The notes beneath the pieces were generated by a model. That model was given only the letters and a program-made list of their open reading frames with translations, did no database searches and was not told the origin of the DNA. A DNA stretch of 64,000 nt. Origin: Anaerolineales bacterium. Its GTDB lineage: Bacteria; Chloroflexota; Anaerolineae; Anaerolineales; UBA6663. The DNA is taken from positions 1 to 64,000 of the forward strand of contig JADZEK010000024.1 of assembly GCA_020850595.1 (NCBI GenBank), read 5' to 3'. Below, one piece after another: positions 26,717-33,973 of the stretch; within the stretch, counting starts at the first letter, position 1, and every line of letters begins with the position of its first letter. The translations under genes were made by a program, and so were the position numbers.

Positions 26717-28303
26717 TCAGGCAGGCCGCAGCACCCACAGCGAGACGGCGTGGGGGGGCAGGGTCGTGGTTAGGGTCAGCGTTCCGGCGGGGGCTTCCAG
26801 CCGCTGATCCGGCTCATAGGGTTCCAGCCCCATGCGGGCCTGGAGCGCCGCCATCTGGTCTTCGTCGGGCGGTACGGGCCGGCCCAGCGCCTGCCAGACG
26901 GTGTGGGCGTTGCTGTGGTCACGGTCAATGCGGGTGTGGGCGACGCGCCAGGTGGCGGCGGACAGCCCGACGAGGGTCAGGCGCACGTCGGCCGGGTCGG
27001 CGTAGTCGAGGGCCTCGGCGAAGTTGACGGCCATGACTTGCAGCGCGCCGTCGCCGGCGCGGGTGGCCAGCAGGCGCGGGGCGGGCTGGCGGTCGCCGGC
27101 CTGATCTAACGGGGTGACGGCCAACTGCGTCTCGCCCAGTTGGCCGAGCAGGCGCAGGCCGTTGAGGATGGGCAGATCAATACTCTCGCCGGTGACCAGG
27201 ACGCGCTGGCCCTCGAAGACCCGCGCACCGGGGAAGTAGAAGGTGTCGAGGCAGGCGGCCTGAATGGGGTTGCGGGCGTAGGCGCGGCGCAGCGGCAGCA
27301 GCTCGGCCATCAGCGCGCATTGGAAGGCCGGGAAGTACTCGTTGTTGCGATAGCGCAGGTTGGGGTTGTGATAGATGGAGGTGGAGACACCCCAGTCTAT
27401 GTCGCACTCGGTGATGTAGACGGGCACGCCCTCCAGGCCGGGGCAGGCGGCCAGGCGGTCCATGGCCCAGCGGATGTTGTCGAGCAGCGTGCTCAGCGAA
27501 GGGCCGCGGACTGGGTAGTCGCGGGCGGCGTAGGGGTCGGGGAAGTTGCCGAGCTTGCCGGTCTCGCCGCCCTTGACGTGAAAAGTGATGAAGTCGAGCG
27601 GCGCGCCGACGCCGCCGGTGTGGAAGTTCCGGCCGCGCGTGCAGTGGTCTAGAAATTGTTCGAGCCAGGGGCGGCGGTGGTCGGTGACGCCGCAGCCGCC
27701 CACTTTTGCTTCCGGCAGCGCGGCCTTCACCGCGGCGGCGGCGGTGTCATAGGTGTGCAAGAACTCGTCGAAAGTGCCCAGCCAATAAAATTCCAGGTCA
27801 GGTTCGTTCCAGATGTCCCAGAACCAACCGGCGACCGAGGCGCGGCCGTAGCGTTCGACGCAGTGCGTCACCACGGCGAAGATGAAGTCGTGCCAGCGGC
27901 CGTAGTCGCGCGGCGGGAAGCGATCGAGCTTCATCCAGGGCGCGGTCAGGCGGTCGGGCGCGCCGCTGGAAAGCTCCAGCGGCATGAAGTCCAGGCCGAA
28001 GAAGGGCACCGAGCGCGGGCCGACCATCACATCGAGCATTTGGTCGAGCAGGTGGAACTCATACGCCACCGTGCCGTCGGCGGCCACGCGATAAATGCCC
28101 GCGCCGTGATCGAGGCCGATGCCGCTGTTGAGGGTAGACATGGTGCGGCGCAGCAGCGGGTGCGGGCTGAGGGCTTCGAGCTTGCGCTGCAACCGGCGGC
28201 CCGCCGCCAGCAGGTTGCCGGCGGTGTCGCCCATGACGGCGTGCGCCAGCGGCGGAACGTCGCCGAGGGGCTGGGTGGCCTGAACGCGAAACGACCAGGG
28301 CAT
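26717..28303 (-). CDS. GH39-like beta-xylosidase
   Basis: Retaining clan-A glycoside hydrolase of 528 residues, probably a cytoplasmic beta-xylosidase. The acid/base E167 lies in FWDIWNEPDLEF and the nucleophile E299 in VYITECDIDWG. A small C-terminal beta-sandwich follows the TIM barrel, as in known GH39 xylosidases. The ATG at 28303 is supported by GGAGG about eight bases upstream; a longer reading exists but overlaps the sugar isomerase gene. Within operon 3 it works alongside the GH95-like and GH13-like proteins, and with the divergent GH51 enzyme suggests breakdown of arabinoxylan-type oligosaccharides. Confidence 0.93.
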   Translation of the reverse strand: MPWSFRVQATQPLGDVPPLAHAVMGDTAGNLLAAGRRLQRKLEALSPHPLLRRTMSTLNSGIGLDHGAGIYRVAADGTVAYEFHLLDQMLDVMVGPRSVPFFGLDFMPLELSSGAPDRLTAPWMKLDRFPPRDYGRWHDFIFAVVTHCVERYGRASVAGWFWDIWNEPDLEFYWLGTFDEFLHTYDTAAAAVKAALPEAKVGGCGVTDHRRPWLEQFLDHCTRGRNFHTGGVGAPLDFITFHVKGGETGKLGNFPDPYAARDYPVRGPSLSTLLDNIRWAMDRLAACPGLEGVPVYITECDIDWGVSTSIYHNPNLRYRNNEYFPAFQCALMAELLPLRRAYARNPIQAACLDTFYFPGARVFEGQRVLVTGESIDLPILNGLRLLGQLGETQLAVTPLDQAGDRQPAPRLLATRAGDGALQVMAVNFAEALDYADPADVRLTLVGLSAATWRVAHTRIDRDHSNAHTVWQALGRPVPPDEDQMAALQARMGLEPYEPDQRLEAPAGTLTLTTTLPPHAVSLWVLRPA

Positions 28304-28323
28304 GGCTGGGCCTCCGGGCCGCC

Positions 28324-29256
28324 TCAGGCCGAGATGGCCGCGATGATGGCGCGCATGTACTCGGCGGCCAACTGGCACTGCAGCAGCGCTTCGGCCTGCC
28401 CGGCGAAGCGGTGGCCGATGAGCACCGGGCTGCACAGTTCGTAGCCATTGTGGCCGCTGAAGCCGGCGAGGTCATGGGCCAGGCGCATGAAGAGGGCGTT
28501 GTCGGTTTCGCCCGCCGAGAAAGTGCGGATGGGCGCAACCTGGCCGTCGGGCCGGCGCTCGAAGCGCCCGCCGTAATGGCTGTGGACCATGCGCGCGCCG
28601 GTGGCGCTGAGGGCCTCGCGGTAGGCCGCCTCGGTGTGCTGGTCGAACAGCGGCGCGTCCAGGCACACTTGCAGGGCGGGCGAGCCGATCTCCTCGAGCA
28701 TGGTCAGCACGTCGCGCCAGGAGTTGGTCAGCGGCTTGTGGTTTTGCAGCGCCAGGGTCACGCCGGCGTCGGCCGCCATGCGCGCGCCCTCGGCCAGACA
28801 CTCGCGGGCGTAGACCCAGCGCTCCAGGGCCAGGGTGCCGGGGAAGCGGTGGTCAATGTTGTAGCGGGCCACGTCGTAGGTGATGGCGCCGTCGCGGCGG
28901 GTGACGCCCGACCAGGCGGCCATGACGCGCACGATGGGCGCGCCCAGGTCAACCGCCAGCCGAATTTGCTCGCGCAGCATGAGCAACTCGTTCTCGCGGT
29001 GCTCTTCGATGGGGCTGGAGAAGTCGTTGTAGGCCGCCACGCACGACCAGGCCAGCCCCAACTCGCCGGCGCGGTCGCGCAGCCGCTCGCGCAGGTCGCC
29101 GTTCAGGTCGAGCGGCGAGCCGTGCGGACGCTTGGCTTCCAGCTCCACACCGTCGTAGCCCCACTGTTGGGCCAGCGGCAGAATGTCCATCAGCGGCACC
29201 GCCGGCCCGCGATAGTAGCCGCCGCTCAGGCTGATGGTGTACAGGCTGATTTTCAT
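28324..29256 (-). CDS. Sugar phosphate isomerase/epimerase (TIM barrel)
   Basis: A 310-residue AP-endonuclease-2-type TIM barrel. The family isomerises or epimerises sugars or inosose-like compounds using a divalent metal held by Glu/Asp/His. Visible candidates are GVELEAKRPHG near 37, the QNHKPLTN segment, LDAPLFDQHTEAA and MVHSHYGG. The start has a good GAGGAG leader. It overlaps the upstream Gfo/Idh/MocA gene by four bases (ATGA); such oxidoreductase-isomerase pairs commonly process oxidised sugars through a keto intermediate. The specific substrate is unknown. Confidence 0.9.
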   Translation of the reverse strand: MKISLYTISLSGGYYRGPAVPLMDILPLAQQWGYDGVELEAKRPHGSPLDLNGDLRERLRDRAGELGLAWSCVAAYNDFSSPIEEHRENELLMLREQIRLAVDLGAPIVRVMAAWSGVTRRDGAITYDVARYNIDHRFPGTLALERWVYARECLAEGARMAADAGVTLALQNHKPLTNSWRDVLTMLEEIGSPALQVCLDAPLFDQHTEAAYREALSATGARMVHSHYGGRFERRPDGQVAPIRTFSAGETDNALFMRLAHDLAGFSGHNGYELCSPVLIGHRFAGQAEALLQCQLAAEYMRAIIAAISA

Positions 29257-30521
29257 GACGCGCTCCTCTTGAATTGGTCGGTCAGTTCTAACACGATGGC
29301 ATCGTCGGCGTGCGCGTTGTCGCCATAGCGCGCCAGCTTCTCGCGGGCAAAGGCCTTGAACTCATCGAGCGTGACGGCCCGCCCGCGCAAGGCGGCCAGG
29401 TAGGCCGCGCCGCAAATGGCGATGACCTCCGCGCCAAAGGCGGCATCGTAGACCGTGGGCGTGCCGGCGCGGGCGCGGTCGAGAAAGGTGCCGATCTGCT
29501 CGTTGAACGACATGCTCTCGGCCGGGTACTCGCGGGTGGGCACGCTGCGGGTCGAGCCGTCGAAGCCGCGCACGGTGATGCTGGTACCGCTATTGGAGAA
29601 GATGACGCCCCGGTCGCCGACGATGGAGATGTAGCCATTGCCCTGGCCGCCGGGCTTGTCTGGCTCCAGGCCGAGGTGACCGCCGCACCAGGTGGCCTCG
29701 AGAAAGACGGTCACCCAGGCGCCGGTATGCGCGTCCTCAAACAGGACTTTGATTTGCGCGTTGTCGTCCACTTCCATGATAAACGGCTCATCTTCCAGCA
29801 CGCGGTGGCGGTGGCGCACGCCCACGCTCACCGCCTCCACCCGCACCGGCCGGAAGCGCAGCCCCAGCACCGACCAGACGGCGGCCAGGCCGTGCGAGCC
29901 ATAGTCCATCAGGCAGCCGCCGCCGTTGTCGAGGGCGTTGGCTTGCGACTTGAGCACGGTGGTGCTATCGAGCCGCGAGCCGCGAATGAGCGTGATGTGC
30001 TGGACGCTGCCGATCAGGCCCTGCGCCAGCAGGTCGCTATAGGCGTGATACTTCGGGTCGAAGACGTTGTCGTCATTCAACTGAAAGAGCGCGCCAGGAT
30101 GCGCGGCGGCCACGCGCGCCGCCCGGTCGCCTTCGCTCCAGGTGCGGCACATGGGCTTTTCGACCATGACGTGCACGCCCGCTTCCAGGGCCTGAATGGC
30201 CACCGCCATGCGGCCGCGCGCGTGCGTGGCTACGTCCACCACGTCCACGGCGGCCAGCAGCTCCGCCAGCGTGGGGTAGACGCGCAGCTCTTTGAGATTC
30301 AAGGCCGCGCGCTCGGCGTGCTGGGGATGTTCGGCGGCGTACTTGGTCAGTATGTCTTCATACTGCCGGCGGGCCTGCTCGGCGCGTGCCGGGTTGACAT
30401 CGTGGAAGCCGGTCAGCCAGGCTTTTTCGATGAACTGCGGATAGGTGCGGGCGTGGGCAAACTGCCAGATGCGGCCCGTGCCCACCCCACCCACGCGGAG
30501 GATTTGGTCAGGATGTTTCAT
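29253..30521 (-). CDS. Gfo/Idh/MocA-family oxidoreductase
   Basis: NAD(P)-dependent sugar oxidoreductase of 422 residues. The N-terminus reads LRVGGVGTGRIWQFAHAR, a Rossmann nucleotide-binding start. VDVVDVATHAR and HVMVEKPMCRTWSEGD carry the EKP motif typical of the family (around 130). The C-terminal alpha/beta domain is complete and the gene looks intact. It lies six bases after the MFS gene and is coupled to the isomerase gene downstream, so it probably oxidises a monosaccharide entering by the MFS transporter or released by the operon's glycosidases. Confidence 0.93.
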   Translation of the reverse strand: MKHPDQILRVGGVGTGRIWQFAHARTYPQFIEKAWLTGFHDVNPARAEQARRQYEDILTKYAAEHPQHAERAALNLKELRVYPTLAELLAAVDVVDVATHARGRMAVAIQALEAGVHVMVEKPMCRTWSEGDRAARVAAAHPGALFQLNDDNVFDPKYHAYSDLLAQGLIGSVQHITLIRGSRLDSTTVLKSQANALDNGGGCLMDYGSHGLAAVWSVLGLRFRPVRVEAVSVGVRHRHRVLEDEPFIMEVDDNAQIKVLFEDAHTGAWVTVFLEATWCGGHLGLEPDKPGGQGNGYISIVGDRGVIFSNSGTSITVRGFDGSTRSVPTREYPAESMSFNEQIGTFLDRARAGTPTVYDAAFGAEVIAICGAAYLAALRGRAVTLDEFKAFAREKLARYGDNAHADDAIVLELTDQFKRSAS

Positions 30522-30527
30522 CGGGGT

Positions 30528-31787
30528 TTAGCTCACTTGGCTAGGCGCGGCCGCCGGCGGTCGCGGGTTCCACAGGAAAAGCAGCAGGGCGGCCAGGGCG
30601 GCCAGGGCGCTGCCAAAGTAGAAGGGCGCGGCCGGGCCAAACCCGCCCCAACTGCCCAGCCCGCTCCAGAGCAGGCCCGCGATGAGCGAGGCCGGAAAGT
30701 CGAGGATGCCCAGCACCGCGTTGTAGGTGCCGTAGGCGGTGCCGCGCAGCTCGGCCGGCACCAGGTCGGCCACCATGGCCTTGGCCGTGCCATACGCCAG
30801 GCCGTAATACAGGCCGTAGATGGCGTAGAGCACCCAGACATGCCAGCCCGCGCCGGCCAGCGCGAAGCCCAGGTAGATCAGGGCATAGACCACCCACCCG
30901 CCGATGATGAGCGTGCGGCGGCCGACGCGGTCGGAGAGGGAGCCGGCGGGCGCGCTGACCAGGGTGTAGATCAGGTTGAAGGTGATGAGCATGGCCAGCA
31001 CGCCCAGGACGCTCAGGCCGCGCTCTTGGGCGCGCAGGATCAAAAAGGCATCGGACGAATTGCCCAGGTCGAACAAACTGACGATGAGCAGGAAGATGAT
31101 GAACGGCCGGCCAAGCTGGCGCAGCCCAAACTTGGGCGCCCCCAGCGACCGGCTCAGGCTGACCTCGCGCGCGCCCAGCATGAGCACGACCACGGCCAGC
31201 AGGGCGGGCACGATGCTGATGAGGACGATGAGCTGAAAGGTTGACTGGGTGATGGCCTGGGCGCTGCGCTGCGCGGCCCACACCACCCCCAGGGCAATCA
31301 GCAGGCCGAGCATGGCGCCGGCTGTATCGGCGGCGCGGTGAAAGCCAAACGCCAGGCCACGCTGCTTCTCGGTGATGCTGTCGGCCACCAGCGCGTCACG
31401 CGGGGCGGTGCGGATGCCCTTGCCCACCCGGTCGGCCCAGCGCACGGCCGCCACCAGGCCCCAACTGTTCGCCAGCAAGAAGAACGGCTTGGAGAGGGCC
31501 GACAGGCCGTAGCCCAGCACGGTCAACCCCTTGCGCGCCCGCAGCCGGTCGGAGAGCACCCCGGCAAACAGCTTGAGCACGCTGGCGGTGGCCTCGGCCA
31601 CGCCCTCGATCAGGCCGATGATGTTGGCCCGCACGCCGAGCACATTCGCCAGATACAGCGGCAGCAGATTGAGCACCATCTCACTCGAGACATCCGTGAG
31701 GAAGCTGGTGACGCTGACGGCCCAGACGTTGCGCGGCAGACCGCGCAGTCCGGCCGCCGGGGGCTGAGCTTCAGTCACACTGGACAT
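30528..31787 (-). CDS. MFS transporter
   Basis: Major facilitator of 419 residues with about 12 predicted membrane helices. The signature between helices 2 and 3, LFAGVLSDRLRARKGL, is clear, as is the symmetric loop SLSDRVGRRTL between helices 8 and 9. The second motif RWADRVGKGIRTAPRDALVAD is typical of the MFS group annotated as multidrug or sugar permeases. A good AGGAGA leader precedes the start. In the middle of a glycosidase operon it is likely a sugar or oligosaccharide permease, or an exporter of an unwanted product; the direction cannot be read from the sequence. Confidence 0.92.
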   Translation of the reverse strand: MSSVTEAQPPAAGLRGLPRNVWAVSVTSFLTDVSSEMVLNLLPLYLANVLGVRANIIGLIEGVAEATASVLKLFAGVLSDRLRARKGLTVLGYGLSALSKPFFLLANSWGLVAAVRWADRVGKGIRTAPRDALVADSITEKQRGLAFGFHRAADTAGAMLGLLIALGVVWAAQRSAQAITQSTFQLIVLISIVPALLAVVVLMLGAREVSLSRSLGAPKFGLRQLGRPFIIFLLIVSLFDLGNSSDAFLILRAQERGLSVLGVLAMLITFNLIYTLVSAPAGSLSDRVGRRTLIIGGWVVYALIYLGFALAGAGWHVWVLYAIYGLYYGLAYGTAKAMVADLVPAELRGTAYGTYNAVLGILDFPASLIAGLLWSGLGSWGGFGPAAPFYFGSALAALAALLLFLWNPRPPAAAPSQVS

Positions 31788-31811
31788 AGCAATCTCCTGG
31801 GCCGGGGGCCG

Positions 31812-33932
31812 CTAGGCGGCCGGGGCGGGGCCATTGAGCGGCCGCACGGTGACCTGCTGCGTGCTGGTGCGGCCCGCTTCAACGACGAGCGCGATGGCGC
31901 CGGCCAGCAGCGGCTGGTCGGCGTCCTCAAGGTCAAACACAACCTGGTCTTGGCACCAGGCCGTCAGGCGGGGGCCGCTGACGCTGAGCGCCAGTTGATA
32001 GGTCTCGCCGAAGCGCCAGGCGCACGGCCGTTCGGCCAGCACGCGCTGACCGTCCAGGCGTTTGATCAGTTGGAGTTTGGCGTCGGGCGCGAGGCGCAGG
32101 GCGTAATAACGCTCCAGGCCCTGCACGCACGCGGCCAGGCCGGCCGCGTCGGCCATGTGGGGCGTCACGTCGGCCGTCACGATATAGTCGGCCCAGGCGC
32201 GCGCCCCCTGAATCAGCAGGCCGACGCCGTCATTCTGGATCAGGCGGAATGGCTCGGCATAGCTGGCGAACTTGTCAAGCGCATCTACCCAGGCTTGCCG
32301 CCAGGCCACGCCGCTGCCCGCCGGGCGGGTGAGGGTGAGCGCGGGCACACCCTCCCAGGTGAGGTAGTCGAGCAGGAGGCGGCCGTCCGGCGCGCCGGCG
32401 GAGCGAACGGCCACGCCGATCTTCACGATGGGGCGGCCCGCCGTGTCGGGCACGGTCCAGGCCAGCGGGGCGGCGATGCCCGGCTCCAGCGTGACCCACG
32501 GCCCCTCCACCAGCGCCGGTTGGTCCTCGGCGTCGTAGGCTTGCAGGTACAGGCCCGCCTCGAGCGCGGCGGCGTTTTCAGGCCCGGCCGACAGCCGGGC
32601 GTGGACGACCTGCCCGGCGTAGAGCGTGGGGCAAGCCTTAAGCCCATAGCCCCAGGCGGCTGCCTGCGCCGGGTCAAGGCTGGGAATAAACGTGAGCGTG
32701 GCGGCGCGGGCGACCTCGCCCGGCGCTAGGCCGGCGAAGCGCATGGCGAGGCTGCGCTCTCCGTTCAGGCTGCCGCCGCGGACATTCTCAACCGACACCT
32801 GGGCGCTGTCGGGCAGAAAGCCCTGCACCGCGCCGGGCAGCTCAAAGTGGAAACGCGCCCCGGCTTTGGGGGCCAGCGGCGGCGCGCCGGCCAGCGCCCG
32901 GCCGAGGTTGACCACGTGGAGGGCCTCGCGGGCCGCATCGGTGATGGCCGCGCCGCCGTCGGCGGTGGGCAGGAAGAGCCGGTCGGCCACCGGGCCGCGC
33001 CAATCGGGGCCGCCGGCCAGCCCGGCCAGCCCGTTTTTCAGCCCGAGCAGGCAGCCCACGTTGCCCGAATTGCAGTCGGTATCCCAGCCGCTGGTGTTGG
33101 TGATGAGCAGCGTCTTCTGGAAATCGTCGCCGCCGTAGAGCAGGCCCAACTGAATCAGGCCGTGGTTCGGCACTACGTGACAGTTGCCGCCATAGCGGTC
33201 GTAGCCGTAATGGGCCTCCAGGCGCTCGCGGGCGCGCCGCCAATCCGGCTCACCGGCGCGCCACTCCCGCAGGTCGGTGACCAGGCGGTAGATCACCGAG
33301 TTGCGCGGGATGAGCGCCAGGCCGCAATCGAGCAGCGCATCCAGGCGCGGTTCAACGAAGGCCAGGGCCTCCATGGCCGCCAGCAACTGCGCGGCATAAA
33401 CGGCCTCGCCGTCGTGCGAGACCGAGGCGGCCCGGCGGGCTAGGTCGGCCGCGAACTCAGGATCGCCCGGCGCGACCATGGCCCAGCCGTCAATGAAGAT
33501 CTGCGCGCCGATCTGCTCGGAGACGACCTGGCCGTTGGTCTGCCGGCTGCCGCTCAACGGCGCGGGCAGGCCGCGCTTGAGGCGCAGGTAGGCGGTATGC
33601 TCGGTGCTGTTGCCCAGCCCGCCCCACCACAAGATGGTCTTGTCTTCGACGATGTAGTTCAGCCAGGTCTGGCCGATTTGCGCGGGCGTGAGGTCGGGGC
33701 GGCCGCCATAGTCGGGCAAGGCGCGCAAGAAGGTGAACGTGCCGGTCAGGTCGTCGTCGGGCACGATCAGCGGCCGGCCAAGCCGGTCGTGGACGTAGTA
33801 GTCCACTTCGCCCAACTCAGCCGTTATGCGCTCGTAGCTCCAGTTTTCAAACGGCCGGCCGAGGTAAACGCCAATCAGCTTGCCCAGCACGCCGGCGTAG
33901 ACGCGCTCGGTGTAGTCCGCGGGTAGCAACAT
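31812..33932 (-). CDS. ADP-ribosylglycohydrolase-fold protein with laminin-G-like tail
   Basis: A 706-residue protein. Residues 1-330 belong to the ADP-ribosyl-glycohydrolase (DraG/ARH) family. The segment PDDDLTGTF (58-66) and SGWDTDCNSGN (281-291, with D284 and D286) supply the usual dimetal-binding aspartates. The rest contains a beta-rich module (about 360-530) and a C-terminal laminin-G/concanavalin-like domain. There is no signal peptide. The context (GH95-like gene 41 bases upstream, MFS gene downstream) suggests it hydrolyses an N- or O-glycosidic bond of a sugar rather than reversing protein ADP-ribosylation; this is inference. The ATG at 33932 matches the family start. Confidence 0.85.
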   Translation of the reverse strand: MLLPADYTERVYAGVLGKLIGVYLGRPFENWSYERITAELGEVDYYVHDRLGRPLIVPDDDLTGTFTFLRALPDYGGRPDLTPAQIGQTWLNYIVEDKTILWWGGLGNSTEHTAYLRLKRGLPAPLSGSRQTNGQVVSEQIGAQIFIDGWAMVAPGDPEFAADLARRAASVSHDGEAVYAAQLLAAMEALAFVEPRLDALLDCGLALIPRNSVIYRLVTDLREWRAGEPDWRRARERLEAHYGYDRYGGNCHVVPNHGLIQLGLLYGGDDFQKTLLITNTSGWDTDCNSGNVGCLLGLKNGLAGLAGGPDWRGPVADRLFLPTADGGAAITDAAREALHVVNLGRALAGAPPLAPKAGARFHFELPGAVQGFLPDSAQVSVENVRGGSLNGERSLAMRFAGLAPGEVARAATLTFIPSLDPAQAAAWGYGLKACPTLYAGQVVHARLSAGPENAAALEAGLYLQAYDAEDQPALVEGPWVTLEPGIAAPLAWTVPDTAGRPIVKIGVAVRSAGAPDGRLLLDYLTWEGVPALTLTRPAGSGVAWRQAWVDALDKFASYAEPFRLIQNDGVGLLIQGARAWADYIVTADVTPHMADAAGLAACVQGLERYYALRLAPDAKLQLIKRLDGQRVLAERPCAWRFGETYQLALSVSGPRLTAWCQDQVVFDLEDADQPLLAGAIALVVEAGRTSTQQVTVRPLNGPAPAA

Positions 33933-33973
33933 CGCAGGCAGCCTCGTGTGTGGCGCGGGGCGTTCCGGCCCAC

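Noticed and set aside
24731-26773. 680-codon plus-strand frame opposite the nitroreductase and GH13-like genes
   Set aside because: The opposite strand encodes recognisable enzymes across the whole interval; this frame has no motifs.
29310-31244. 644-codon plus-strand frame opposite the oxidoreductase and MFS genes
   Set aside because: Antisense to a clear MocA-type oxidoreductase and a 12-helix transporter; composition typical of a shadow frame.
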